Numbered from the stretch's first letter, positions 45,057 through 54,157 are shown. The stretch: DNA of 64,000 nucleotides from Bacteroidales bacterium (GCA_015493525.1 WGCY01000049.1:106035-170034), one strand, 5' to 3'. Program-made: numbers and translations. Notes: generated by a model not told the origin, from the letters alone.

Positions 45057-45569
45057 ATGCAAAGTTTAACATTTAATCAGAAACTGGGACGGTTTATTCT
45101 CAACTGGATACTTCTGATGCTGGTATGGCTCATGTTTACCAGTACGCTTTTTTGGCAGGAAGTTCTGGTGGGAGCTGTTGTCTCCATGCTGCTTTCGTTG
45201 GCCAGTATCAGAATTTTCACCTGCTGTGATTTTTCTATTTTGCGTCCCGACCGGATTTTTTGGATGATTTGGTACTTTTTTGTTTTCATCAAAGCACTGG
45301 TGGTGGCCAATTTTGATGTGGCACGAAGGGTTATTTCTCCTTCCCTCCCCATTAATCCGGGTATTGTGAAATTCAAAACCAAATTGAAGACCAACTATTC
45401 AAAAATGGTTTTGGCCAACAGTATCACGCTTACACCGGGTACCTTGTCGGTAGATGTGGTAGGTGACACTTTCTATATCCACTGGATTGACGTGGAAACA
45501 ACAGATCCGGAAGAAGCTTTTAAAATAATTGCCGAACCTTTTGAGAAGATTCTCTTAAAAATTTTCTAA
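45057..45569 (+). CDS. mnhE: Mrp/Mnh-type antiporter subunit E
   Basis: A 170-residue MrpE/MbhA-like protein with two to three hydrophobic helices at the N-terminus (WILLMLVWLMFTSTLFWQ) and the family segment TLTPGTLSVDVVGDTFYIHW. It opens the membrane arm of the complex. mnhF follows 2 bp later. Confidence 0.93.
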   Translation: MQSLTFNQKLGRFILNWILLMLVWLMFTSTLFWQEVLVGAVVSMLLSLASIRIFTCCDFSILRPDRIFWMIWYFFVFIKALVVANFDVARRVISPSLPINPGIVKFKTKLKTNYSKMVLANSITLTPGTLSVDVVGDTFYIHWIDVETTDPEEAFKIIAEPFEKILLKIF

Positions 45570-45571
45570 CT

Positions 45572-45829
45572 ATGACCTACATTATATATTATGCCTTTAT
45601 ACTGATGGCACTGGGAATGATATTCTCGGCTATTCGGTTTGTAAAAGGTCCTACTGCTGCTGATCGCACGGTGGCACTTGACACCCTGACCACCATTGGC
45701 GTGGCCGCACTGGTGCTTTTAGGATATATGTTTAAACGTTTTATTTATGTTGACGTGGCACTGGTTTATGCCGTTCTCGGTTTTATTGGTGTTATTGTCA
45801 TCGCGAGATATCTGGAGGGAGCCTTATGA
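45572..45829 (+). CDS. mnhF: Mrp/Mnh-type antiporter subunit F
   Basis: An 85-residue three-helix membrane protein, MrpF/MbhB-like, with the family motif RFVKGPTAADRTVALDTLTT. Its stop overlaps the mnhG start (ATGA). Confidence 0.93.
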   Translation: MTYIIYYAFILMALGMIFSAIRFVKGPTAADRTVALDTLTTIGVAALVLLGYMFKRFIYVDVALVYAVLGFIGVIVIARYLEGAL

Positions 45830-46191
45830 GTATCATGGATATTATTGGCGGAATTCTGCTCATCATAGGTAGCACATTCCTGTTTCTCGGGGGGCTGGGA
45901 ATTTTCCGTATGCCCGACGTGTTTAACCGCCTGCAGGCCGGAACCAAAGCTACCACACTCGGTGGAATGAGTTTGGTACTGGGTGTTGGGTTTCTACAAC
46001 CTGATTGGATTTGGAAATCATTGATTATCATTATTTTCATTGCCTATTCCAACCCTATCAGTTCGCATGCACTGGCACGGGCTACCTACCGCAGAGGGCA
46101 TTACCCGTATATCAAAAGTGAAGACAAAGAAAATATGGACGCTTACCAGGAAGTCGTTCCCCACACCAAAGAAAAGGAGGACAAAGCATGA
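45826..46191 (+). CDS. mnhG: Mrp/Mnh-type antiporter subunit G
   Basis: A 121-residue three-helix membrane protein, MrpG/MbhC-like, with LGIFRMPDVFNRLQAGTKAT and SHALARATYR motifs. It overlaps the preceding and following genes by 4 bp each, which indicates tight translational coupling across the operon. Confidence 0.93.
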   Translation: MSIMDIIGGILLIIGSTFLFLGGLGIFRMPDVFNRLQAGTKATTLGGMSLVLGVGFLQPDWIWKSLIIIIFIAYSNPISSHALARATYRRGHYPYIKSEDKENMDAYQEVVPHTKEKEDKA

Positions 46192-46472
46192 TTTATTTTA
46201 TTTTAATTTCCCTATTGCTTTTGCTTATGATTGCTGCCTCGGTGTATTCTATCGCGCAAAAGGATTTACTGTATGCCACCATGGCCACCGGTATTATTAG
46301 CCTGATATTATCGATTTTATATTACCTGCTTCAGGCTCCGGATGTGGCATTGACAGAAGCTGCCATTGGCGTGGCGTTGACAACCATTATTTTCGTTATT
46401 ACCATTCGCAATACTGTGCGCATGGAAGACGAAACAGATAAAAAAGAAAAATTTAAATCTGCTGTGAAATGA
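46188..46472 (+). CDS. DUF4040 (MbhD-like) membrane subunit
   Basis: A 94-residue three-helix protein equal to the MbhD piece that, in Mrp antiporters, is part of the C-terminal region of MrpA. The LLQAPDVALTEAAIGVALTT motif is characteristic. A full-length MrpA is absent, as in MBH/MBS complexes. It overlaps its neighbours by 4 bp on both sides. Confidence 0.9.
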   Translation: MIYFILISLLLLLMIAASVYSIAQKDLLYATMATGIISLILSILYYLLQAPDVALTEAAIGVALTTIIFVITIRNTVRMEDETDKKEKFKSAVK

Positions 46473-47185
46473 AAAAAGTTTTAGTCATACTCCTGCTGGC
46501 AACAATGGGTTATTACATTGCCGGTTCCTATTTTGATATTGGCTTTGGACAGCCTCATTTCGTTCAGGGGGTAAAACCTGTCAAAGATATTTACCTGGCC
46601 AAAACCGTCAAGCCGCTTACCGTTTCCAATGCAGTAACCAGTATCGTGGTTAACTTCCGTGGTTTTGATACACTGGGAGAAGTTACGGTTCTTTTTCTTG
46701 CTGTCACGGTTCTTGGAAGTTTGCTTTACAAGAAAAGGCACGCCGTTGGCGAACGTTCGGTTTTGTTTTCGGCCAGTAGCATTGTTACCTCCGGATCGAA
46801 GCTGTTGTTCCCGGCTATTATTTTACTGGGTGCTTATGTCTTTATCCACGGCCACTTGTCGCCTGGTGGAGGTTTTCAGGGTGGTGTAATCATCGCCTCG
46901 GGATTTTTGCTAATGTTGTTGGCGTACGAAAATTATTCGGTGAGCCACACCGCGTTGTCCGTGGTAGAGTCACTGGCAGGGATCACATTTGCCGGTGTTG
47001 GATTGCTTGGATTTATGCATGGCGGAACTTTTCTTCAAAACTTCCTTCCTGTAGGTGTGCTGAACAACCTGTTTAGCGGTGGTGTCATTCCCATTATTTA
47101 TATTGCCGTAGGCTTTAAAGTGGGGGCTGAACTTACCGGTGTTATTTATACTGTTTTACACGAAAAAGGGCAAAGCAATGGATAG
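46469..47185 (+). CDS. MbhE-MbhF (MnhB) fusion membrane subunit
   Basis: A 238-residue protein. Residues 1 to about 95 are MbhE-like (VNFRGFDTLGEVTVLFLAV) and the rest is an MrpB/MbhF domain (GSKLLFPAIILLGAYVFIHG, HLSPGGGFQGGVI). In Pyrococcus MBH these are two proteins; the fusion also occurs in other bacterial relatives. The gene overlaps the next start (47178) by 8 bp. Confidence 0.9.
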   Translation: MKKVLVILLLATMGYYIAGSYFDIGFGQPHFVQGVKPVKDIYLAKTVKPLTVSNAVTSIVVNFRGFDTLGEVTVLFLAVTVLGSLLYKKRHAVGERSVLFSASSIVTSGSKLLFPAIILLGAYVFIHGHLSPGGGFQGGVIIASGFLLMLLAYENYSVSHTALSVVESLAGITFAGVGLLGFMHGGTFLQNFLPVGVLNNLFSGGVIPIIYIAVGFKVGAELTGVIYTVLHEKGQSNG

Positions 47186-47561
47186 TACATTATTTAGTTA
47201 TTTAGACTATGCCGTTTACGGTACCGCCGTTCTGGTGATGCTGATTGGCTTTTATGGCGCGATGGTAAAAAAATCGCTGTTGAAAATTGTGATTGGTCTT
47301 TCCGTGATTGATTCCGGCCTTAACCTGCTGATAGTAGCCATTGGCTATTACAAAGGCGGAACGGCACCTATTTTCTCACAGGGATTTATTGACAACTTTA
47401 AAACCGTGAGTAAAATGACCGACCCTGTTCCACAGGCGTTGGTACTGACGGCCATTGTGATTGGATTTGGTGTTACTGCCGTGGCACTGGCACTGGTTAT
47501 TCGCTTATACAGACATCATGGTACTTTAAATATTGACGAAATAAAGGATTTGAAATGGTAG
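47178..47561 (+). CDS. mnhC: Mrp/Mnh-type antiporter subunit C (NuoK-like)
   Basis: A 127-residue three-helix protein, MrpC/MbhG-like, homologous to NuoK. The IGLSVIDSGLNLLIVAIGYY helix and DPVPQALVLTAIVIGFGVTA motif are typical. ATG 47178 is preferred to the frame's first ATG at 47139 because it begins at the usual family N-terminus. Confidence 0.92.
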   Translation: MDSTLFSYLDYAVYGTAVLVMLIGFYGAMVKKSLLKIVIGLSVIDSGLNLLIVAIGYYKGGTAPIFSQGFIDNFKTVSKMTDPVPQALVLTAIVIGFGVTAVALALVIRLYRHHGTLNIDEIKDLKW

Positions 47562-49036
47562 GAACTCCTGTATTATTTATAGCAATTCCCCTTATGGCGG
47601 CTTTTTTGATTCCGCTGCTCGGGATGATATGGAAAGAACTGGTCAGAATTGTACCGGGTCTGGTACTCACCTATTTGTTGATACTGGCCATTAACCTTCT
47701 GAACCATGTGTTGGTTCACGGTCCTATTGTAGAAGTTATTGCCGGATGGGTCCCCCCCATAGGGATTAACCTTGTATTCAACGCATTCTCCGGATTTCTG
47801 GTTACCCTGATGATCTTCCTTGGCCTCTTGGTCTGGGTATATAGCTACCGTTTTAAAAGAAACGTAGATTACGAACCCGCTTTGAAATATTTCCTCATGC
47901 TCATGATGCTGATTACCGGCTCGGTGGGTATCGTACTTACGGGCGATATTTTCAACATGTTCGTGTTTATCGAGATTACCAGTATCTCAGCGTATGGTCT
48001 GACGGCGTTTTACAAAGGACGTAACAGTGCCGAGGCTTCTTTCAAGTACGTGATGATGGGTTCTATCGCCTCTACGTTCCTGTTGTTGGCGATTATGATT
48101 ATTTACGCGCAGCTAGGCACCTTAAATATGGCCGATATTGCCAGTAAGATTCATCTTATGGATCCGAAACTGAAGATTGTCTCTTATATCTTTTTTGTCG
48201 TGGCACTGGGTATTGAAGCCGAAATATTCCCGTTAAACGGATGGGCACCGGATGCTTATGCCGAGGCTCCCGGCCCGGTGGGTGCTGCTTTTGCCGGTAT
48301 CGTTGTAAAAGCCGCTGTTTACGCCATTATTCGATATACTTATACCATATTTGACCTTTCCGGCTCTTTCAGTTTCCTGATCCTCATCGGGATGATTACG
48401 TTAATCATTGCTGAGACAGCAGCCATTCGTCAGGAAAAACTCAAAAGGATGCTGGCTTATTCCAGTATTGGTCAAATGGGCCTCGTGCTGGTAGCTTTCG
48501 GTTTTGGTACCAAAGAAGGTGTTTTTGCCGCTTTGTTCCTCATGTTGAACCACGCGATTATCAAATCGTTACTCTTCTTCTCCGGAAGTTATCTGACATA
48601 TAATTCTACAGAGAAAAAAATAAGTGAGGTTAACGGCATGTCGAAATACCTGCCGATTACTTCGCTGTTGTTTGCGCTGGGTGCTTTTGCCATTGTCGGA
48701 CTCCCGCCGTTTGCCGGCTTCTGGAGTAAGCTTGCCGTGTTAACAGCTGCTGCCGACAGCAACATGATCCTGATTATGGTGCTGGTACTTATGGTCAGCG
48801 TGGTTGAGCTGGTTTATTATTTGCGTGTTGTTAACCGGGTTTATTTCTTCAAAAAAGAAGCGGCTGTTAAACCGCAAAAGCCAACTTTTAACGGGTTAAT
48901 TGTGATGCTTGTTTTAGGGGCTATTATTCTTCTTATCGGATTTTATCCGGATGCCGTCACCGGTATGCTGCATAAAGCCACCAACAGTTTAATGGATAAG
49001 GGCCAATACATTCAGAATGTTTTGTCTTTAAAATAA
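47555..49036 (+). CDS. Mrp/Mnh-type antiporter subunit D, first copy (MbhH-like)
   Basis: A 493-residue, about 14-helix subunit homologous to MrpD/NuoM/NuoN. The helix-5 glutamate is present in NMFVFIEITSISAYG and the helix-8 lysine in GIVVKAAVYAI. At the helix-7 lysine position of complex I subunits (AxKxxxxPLH) this protein has GIEAEIFPLNGW, so Lys is replaced by Glu. The second D-type subunit keeps the lysine. The start overlaps mnhC by 7 bp. Confidence 0.93.
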   Translation: MVGTPVLFIAIPLMAAFLIPLLGMIWKELVRIVPGLVLTYLLILAINLLNHVLVHGPIVEVIAGWVPPIGINLVFNAFSGFLVTLMIFLGLLVWVYSYRFKRNVDYEPALKYFLMLMMLITGSVGIVLTGDIFNMFVFIEITSISAYGLTAFYKGRNSAEASFKYVMMGSIASTFLLLAIMIIYAQLGTLNMADIASKIHLMDPKLKIVSYIFFVVALGIEAEIFPLNGWAPDAYAEAPGPVGAAFAGIVVKAAVYAIIRYTYTIFDLSGSFSFLILIGMITLIIAETAAIRQEKLKRMLAYSSIGQMGLVLVAFGFGTKEGVFAALFLMLNHAIIKSLLFFSGSYLTYNSTEKKISEVNGMSKYLPITSLLFALGAFAIVGLPPFAGFWSKLAVLTAAADSNMILIMVLVLMVSVVELVYYLRVVNRVYFFKKEAAVKPQKPTFNGLIVMLVLGAIILLIGFYPDAVTGMLHKATNSLMDKGQYIQNVLSLK

Positions 49037-49043
49037 TTTTAAT

Positions 49044-50891
49044 ATGGAAATGATACATATAATATTTTTAATTTTTCTTGGTGGAGCGGTTTTGACCTAC
49101 TTTGCAGGAAAAATAAGCAAAGTGCTTCAGGATATATTTTTCCTGGCTTCAGTGTTGGTTCCTACTTATCTGTTTTTTGCCAATGTGGCCATCGCTGATA
49201 AGGTTACCCTTTCGTTGGGCGGGATAAACCTCGCCTGGGGTGTCAACCATTTCAGCTGGCTCTTTTCGCTGATTGTCCTTGGGCTTGGTTCTTTGGCAGC
49301 TATTTATGCTATCGGTTACATGAAAGGCAAAGAGCGTAAGGGATATTTCTACTTTAATTTTATCCTCAGCATCATGGCCATGATGGGAATTTTACTGAGT
49401 CTTGATTTGGTTTCCTTCTTTATTTTCTGGGAAATCATGACCTGGTCTTCTTACCTTATGACCATTTACAATGGAAATGACACACAGCGTATCGGCATCA
49501 AATACTTTGTTTTTAGTGCTATTGGTGCTTATGCCATGTTGATGGCCATCGTGATTGTTCATCATGTTGCCGGCTCTTTTATGATTGGTGATATGATTAA
49601 TTTCTATCCCAACATGGGGTTGAGCATGCAAATATGGATTCCCATTCTGTTTTTGATGGCATTTGGCGTGAAAGCTGCCATGATGCCGTTACACGTTTGG
49701 GCTCCCGATGCCTACAGCAATTCTCCCATGGCTTACACTGCTGTATTCTCAGGTGCTTTATCAAAAATGGGTATTTACGGAATGGTTATCGTTCTGGTTA
49801 CCATGATCAACCAGATTCCGCAGGGATTTTGGTTTCGGGAAGTCATTGCCTGGCTGGGTGGTATCACCGCTGTTCTGGGAACACTTTGGGCTATCAAACA
49901 GGATGATGCCAAAAAACTACTGGCCTACTCTTCGGTGGCTCAGTTGGGATATATCATTACCGGTATTGCCATCGGTACCGAACTCGGCATGTTGGCCGGA
50001 TTGTTCCTGGCTGTGATGCACTCGCTGTTTAAAGGTACTTTATTTATGGTTACCGGTGCTATTGAAAAACAAACCGGAACCACAAACTTTACGGAAGTAA
50101 CCGGACTTATCCGCAAGATGCCCTGGACATTTGTGGCTGCCCTGTTTTCGATTATTGCCCTGGCAGGAATTCCTCCATTGGGTGGGTTTGTGGGAAAATG
50201 GATGCTTTACGAATCACTCATTACCAGCAACCATTACCTATTGGTTATCGTTATTTTCTTTTCCAGTACGGCAGCCTTTCTCTATTGCTACAAGTTCCTG
50301 TTTGGTTTCTTCCTGGGTCAGGAAGAAAAAGAGTGGGCACACGTAAAAGAAGCTCCCGTTGTTATGTTAATTCCCATGCTCATTATGGCTGTTTTGATGC
50401 TCGTTCTCGGTACTTTCCCCGGACTTATTCTGAAACCCATAAACAGTGGTTTGATTGATTTGGGTTATATTGACACTTTCAAGCATTTGTGGAATACTTC
50501 GATTATACTGAATGCATGGGGCGACAGCGTAGTGTTGCAACCTATTTTGTATTACATCATCTCAATCTTCGTGTTTTTCGCTCTTTTCATTACATGGAAA
50601 GGGCACAAGAGCACCCGTTATGTAACCACCAAAGATATTAGTTCTTCAGGTGAAGTACCTGCCGATGATGAAAACCTGACATTCTCTGTTGGTTTTATGC
50701 AGCCTTTCCTGAGGGCCGTGGCTCCGGCTATGCGCCGCCAGATTGATAAATATTATACCGGATTTGCAGACGGATTAGAGTCCTTGTTTGAATTTATGCG
50801 CAGGATTTACACGGGTAACGGGCAAACTTATGCCGTGTACGCGATTGTTTTTGTAGTAATTGTGTTATTGTTTAAGAGCGTTTTGTTCTAA
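49044..50891 (+). CDS. Mrp/Mnh-type antiporter subunit D, second copy (NuoL/MbhH'-like)
   Basis: A 615-residue, multi-helix subunit with a complete set of ion-path residues: helix-5 Glu in FIFWEIMTWSSYL, helix-7 Lys in FGVKAAMMPLHVWAPDA and helix-8 Lys in SGALSKMGIYG. A C-terminal extension of about 120 residues includes a further helix; the tail could be a lateral-helix-like element. Two D-type subunits in one operon are a mark of MBX/MBS-type complexes, not of MBH. Confidence 0.93.
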   Translation: MEMIHIIFLIFLGGAVLTYFAGKISKVLQDIFFLASVLVPTYLFFANVAIADKVTLSLGGINLAWGVNHFSWLFSLIVLGLGSLAAIYAIGYMKGKERKGYFYFNFILSIMAMMGILLSLDLVSFFIFWEIMTWSSYLMTIYNGNDTQRIGIKYFVFSAIGAYAMLMAIVIVHHVAGSFMIGDMINFYPNMGLSMQIWIPILFLMAFGVKAAMMPLHVWAPDAYSNSPMAYTAVFSGALSKMGIYGMVIVLVTMINQIPQGFWFREVIAWLGGITAVLGTLWAIKQDDAKKLLAYSSVAQLGYIITGIAIGTELGMLAGLFLAVMHSLFKGTLFMVTGAIEKQTGTTNFTEVTGLIRKMPWTFVAALFSIIALAGIPPLGGFVGKWMLYESLITSNHYLLVIVIFFSSTAAFLYCYKFLFGFFLGQEEKEWAHVKEAPVVMLIPMLIMAVLMLVLGTFPGLILKPINSGLIDLGYIDTFKHLWNTSIILNAWGDSVVLQPILYYIISIFVFFALFITWKGHKSTRYVTTKDISSSGEVPADDENLTFSVGFMQPFLRAVAPAMRRQIDKYYTGFADGLESLFEFMRRIYTGNGQTYAVYAIVFVVIVLLFKSVLF

Positions 50892-50906
50892 TATAAATAT
50901 AGATCA

Positions 50907-51818
50907 ATGGAAACAGTATTAATGAATATTTTAGGTGCGGTCGCCACGTTTCTCGTGGCCTTTGTAGTGGGGATGACCTATGGTGGATTGAGCCGCAAAA
51001 TTACAGCGCGTGTACAGAACAGGAAAGGACCGCCTTTTTATCAGAATTTTATCGATGCTTTCAAATTGGGTTCAAAAAAATCAGCTATTCACCACGGTGC
51101 GATGCACCATCTGGGGCCTGCCTTTTTAATGGTTTCATCGGTAATGACGCTTATGCTTGTTCCCGTCCTGACCCATAACAACTGGTACCCCAACCTGAAC
51201 TTTAAGGGAGATTTGATTTTTCTGCTCTATATCATGACTTTCGGTCCATTGGGTATGGCACTGGGAGCCGGACAGACTGGTAACCCTAACTCGGCCATTG
51301 GTGTAACCCGTGGTTTGAGTCAAATGGTCGGTTTTGAAATCCCGTGGGTATTGGCTTTGGTATCGTTGATGATTCAATATCATACCACCTCTATCACTGG
51401 TTTGATGGCTGCACAGGCGCATACCGGAACATGGCTTATGTTCTCCTCGCCGTTTGCATTTATTGCTGCCGTAATGGCCATGCTCGGAATGTTTAGGTAC
51501 TCACCTTTCGATATTGTGGGGGCCCCTACAGAGTTGGCTTCAGGGCCTATTGCAGAGTCCGGTGGAAAATACCTTTTCGTGATGATGTCATCAGGATCGG
51601 TATTTACTTTTGCCAAACTTACCCTGTATGTTGACTTATTCATGGGAGGTGCTGATAACCTGGGTATCTTACTCATCAAAACATTTGCCCTTTACTTAAT
51701 TCCCATGCTTTATGGTGTAACCACTCCGCGTTATCGTACCGAGCAAGCTGTTAGATGGTTTTGGGGATGGCCCAGCTTTTTTGGCCTGCTGGCAATTCTG
51801 CAAGCTGTAATATTTTAA
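50907..51818 (+). CDS. NuoH-like membrane subunit (MbhM type)
   Basis: A 303-residue, about eight-helix protein. Both NuoH signatures are recognisable: RVQNRKGPPFYQNFIDAFKL and SPFDIVGAPTELASGPIAE. It links the membrane arm to the NuoB/C/D-like hydrophilic subunits and holds the E-channel-like carboxylates. 15 bp after the second D subunit and 12 bp before the NuoB-like gene. Confidence 0.93.
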   Translation: METVLMNILGAVATFLVAFVVGMTYGGLSRKITARVQNRKGPPFYQNFIDAFKLGSKKSAIHHGAMHHLGPAFLMVSSVMTLMLVPVLTHNNWYPNLNFKGDLIFLLYIMTFGPLGMALGAGQTGNPNSAIGVTRGLSQMVGFEIPWVLALVSLMIQYHTTSITGLMAAQAHTGTWLMFSSPFAFIAAVMAMLGMFRYSPFDIVGAPTELASGPIAESGGKYLFVMMSSGSVFTFAKLTLYVDLFMGGADNLGILLIKTFALYLIPMLYGVTTPRYRTEQAVRWFWGWPSFFGLLAILQAVIF

Positions 51819-51830
51819 ATCTGAAAGATT

Positions 51831-52376
51831 ATGATGAACGATAAGAATTCTCAAAAGATAGTTGATATCATCCAAAATTGGGCGCGTAAGCATTCCATTT
51901 GGGTATTGGCTTATGGTACCGGTTGCGGGGCTATCGAAATTCCCCCCACCATGACTTCCCGTTATGATGCCGAGCGACTTGGGGTAAGGGGTGCAGCCAC
52001 ACCACGACAAGCCGATGTGTTGCTGATTACCGGTTATCTTACCGTAAAAACCATGAAAAGGGTCATCCGGGTTTACGAACAAATGCAGGATCCCAAATAC
52101 GTGATTGGCTTTGGCTCCTGTACTATTAACGGCGGTATGTATTACGATTCGTACAATACCATTAAAGTACTGGACAAATACCTTCCCGTGGATGTTTACA
52201 TCAATGGTTGTATGCCACGACCGGAAGCTGTTTTGTCGGGATTTGCCCAACTACAGAAACGCATTGCCGAAGGGCGTGCCAACGGTGCAAAGGAATATAA
52301 AGAAAATCTCGAATGGTACCGTGCCAACCAAAAGAAGATCATTCCAAATTGGGTTATGCCCGAATACAACTGGTAA
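51831..52376 (+). CDS. NuoB-like small subunit with three cysteines (MbhJ/MbsJ type)
   Basis: A 181-residue soluble subunit. Its only cysteines are Cys32 (GTGCGAIEI), Cys97 (GFGSCTINGG) and Cys127 (NGCMPRPE). NuoB has four cluster ligands (a Cys pair plus two), and hydrogenase small subunits also have four; here the first pair is reduced to one. A [4Fe-4S] cluster with three protein ligands, open at one iron, is the feature described for the archaeal MBS sulfane reductase. Catalysis is inferred by that comparison only. Confidence 0.92.
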   Translation: MMNDKNSQKIVDIIQNWARKHSIWVLAYGTGCGAIEIPPTMTSRYDAERLGVRGAATPRQADVLLITGYLTVKTMKRVIRVYEQMQDPKYVIGFGSCTINGGMYYDSYNTIKVLDKYLPVDVYINGCMPRPEAVLSGFAQLQKRIAEGRANGAKEYKENLEWYRANQKKIIPNWVMPEYNW

Positions 52377-52385
52377 AAAATTGAA

Positions 52386-52958
52386 ATGATGAAAGAACTC
52401 AAAGAAAATATTGTGGGGCGTATCAAAGCCAACTTTGCGGATGCCGTAGAGAAAAACGACTTTAAAGATAACCGCCTCGACTTCACTGTAAAAAAGGAAA
52501 CTGTTCCTGCACTTCTCTTTTATCTAAAAGATGAAATGGGTTTTATCCACCTTTCGCACGCCAGCTGTGTTGACTGGATCGAAGAGGGGGAACTGGAACT
52601 TGTTTTTATCGTTTGGTCACCCGCGGATAAGGTAAAGGTTTTTGTTCGTACCAGAGTAGATCGCGACAATGCTGTTATGGACAACATGGACATGATTTGG
52701 CGTCAGCTGAATACTTACGAAAGAGAATTTCGTGAAATGTTTGGCGTACAATTTACAGGCCTGGTAGCTCCCGATGAATTTATCCTTGAAGACTGGCAGG
52801 GCCCGCCTCCATTCCGCCGCGATTTTGATACGGCTGCCTACGCCGAGAAAACGTTCTGGCATCGTCCGGGCCGTGAAGACGCCCAGGATGTACGCGAGAC
52901 GATAGCCGGTCGCGATGGCGAAGAAATTCCTGATTTTGCAAAAAAATACTCGAGATAA
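52386..52958 (+). CDS. NuoC-like subunit (MbhK type)
   Basis: A 190-residue soluble subunit of the 30-kDa complex I family. The signature is TYEREFREMFGVQF, followed by the APDEFILEDWQGPPPFRRDF tail that wraps the NuoD-like subunit. NuoC and NuoD are separate here, unlike E. coli. The gene ends 1 bp before the NuoD-like start. Confidence 0.92.
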   Translation: MMKELKENIVGRIKANFADAVEKNDFKDNRLDFTVKKETVPALLFYLKDEMGFIHLSHASCVDWIEEGELELVFIVWSPADKVKVFVRTRVDRDNAVMDNMDMIWRQLNTYEREFREMFGVQFTGLVAPDEFILEDWQGPPPFRRDFDTAAYAEKTFWHRPGREDAQDVRETIAGRDGEEIPDFAKKYSR

Positions 52959-52959
52959 A

Positions 52960-54063
52960 ATGAGAGAAAAGGCAACAACATTATATATAGGACCTCAGCA
53001 CCCCGGTATTACCGGAAACATGATGGTCAAAGTGCAGGTTGAAGGCGATACCATCGTGAAAGCACGCACCGAAGTAGGTTACCTGCATCGTGCATTTGAA
53101 AAATTACAGGAAAGAAGAAACTGGCTCCAGAGCTTTACGCTTTTGTGCCGTTTTTGTGTTCCCGAACCGGATCCGGTAGAAGAATCTTATGCCCGTGCCG
53201 TTGAGTTACTCGAAGGTCGCGAAGTGCCCGAAAGGGCCAAATACATTCGCGTGCTTATGCTCGAATTAGCCCGTATCGGTTCCTATATGCTTTGGTTTGG
53301 TGGCCAAAACGGTTCGCTGGGACTTTATACCATGGGACAGTGGTCTGTTGGTGACCGAAACTATATCCTTGATCTTTTTGAAGAACTTACCGGTGGCCGG
53401 GTTTATCACATGTATATCTGGCCGGGCGGTGTGCGCCGCGACCTTCCCGAAGGATTTGCAGATAAAGTGCTGCGTACCATGGACTATCTTGAAAAAAGGC
53501 TGAAAGATTATGATGACTTGATGTTCGAGAATACCATTTTCCAGAAAAGAACACAGGGTGTGGGTATCATTTCCAAGGAAAAAGCGGTAGAATGGGGCGT
53601 AGTTGGCCCTGTCCTTCGTGGTTGTGGTATCAAAAGCGATATCCGTATTGACGATCCTTACGAAGTGTACGATAAACTTGATTTTATTGTGCCCACACAC
53701 GAAGGTGGCGATATCTGGTCACGTGCTTTGGTTCGCCGTCAGGAAATCAGGCAATCCATCCACATTATCCGTCAGGTGATTGAAAAAATGCCTTCCGGAG
53801 AAATTTACAACCGTATTCCTAATCCCCACAAATGGGCACTTCCCAAAGGCGATGCTTATGCACGTACCGAAGCTACCCGTGGAGAAGTGGGCATGTATAT
53901 CGTGAGTGACGGCAGTACGCATCCCCGCAGGGTACATTTCCGTGGTGCAGCTTATGTACACGCCATTACATTACTCGAAGATATTTTAGTTGGCGAAAAT
54001 GTGGCTGATATTTCGGCCATTATGAACAGTCTCGGTACCTGTCCTCCTGAAATTGAGAGATAA
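52960..54063 (+). CDS. NuoD-like large subunit with partial [NiFe] ligand set (MbhL type)
   Basis: A 367-residue protein of the 49-kDa/hydrogenase large subunit family (GPQHPGITG, ARTEVGYLHRAFEKL). The N-terminal CxxC is kept (Cys63-Cys66, LLCRFCVPEP). The C-terminal pair is CxxE (Cys361, Glu364 in LGTCPPEIER): the first Cys is hydrogenase-like, the Glu is the residue of complex I. A normal [NiFe] centre is therefore unlikely, and the protein should not be called a hydrogenase. ATG 52960 is chosen over 52915, which lies inside the NuoC-like gene. Confidence 0.92.
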   Translation: MREKATTLYIGPQHPGITGNMMVKVQVEGDTIVKARTEVGYLHRAFEKLQERRNWLQSFTLLCRFCVPEPDPVEESYARAVELLEGREVPERAKYIRVLMLELARIGSYMLWFGGQNGSLGLYTMGQWSVGDRNYILDLFEELTGGRVYHMYIWPGGVRRDLPEGFADKVLRTMDYLEKRLKDYDDLMFENTIFQKRTQGVGIISKEKAVEWGVVGPVLRGCGIKSDIRIDDPYEVYDKLDFIVPTHEGGDIWSRALVRRQEIRQSIHIIRQVIEKMPSGEIYNRIPNPHKWALPKGDAYARTEATRGEVGMYIVSDGSTHPRRVHFRGAAYVHAITLLEDILVGENVADISAIMNSLGTCPPEIER

Positions 54064-54090
54064 TAAGGATTATGAAATGCTATGAGTTAT

Positions 54091-54150
54091 GAGTTAAGTG
54101 TTAGGGGTTAAGTGTTAGGGGTTAAATGTTATATGTTAAGAGTTAAGTGT
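54091..54150 (+). repeat. Left GTTAAGTGTTA repeat array
   Basis: Four to five tandem imperfect copies of a 14-15-base unit, (G)GGTTAAGTGTTAG, including two almost exact copies at 54091-54119 and degenerate copies to 54150. Confidence 0.75.
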
Positions 54151-54157
54151 AAAAAGA

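Noticed and set aside
52960..54063. Annotation of the NuoD-like protein as a hydrogenase large subunit
   Set aside because: The fourth NiFe ligand is Glu instead of Cys and the NuoB-like partner lacks a fourth cluster ligand, so a hydrogenase call would mislead.
54091..54150. CRISPR-like direct repeats
   Set aside because: Units are 14-15 bases, directly adjacent and without spacers, and have inverted partners after the S23 gene.
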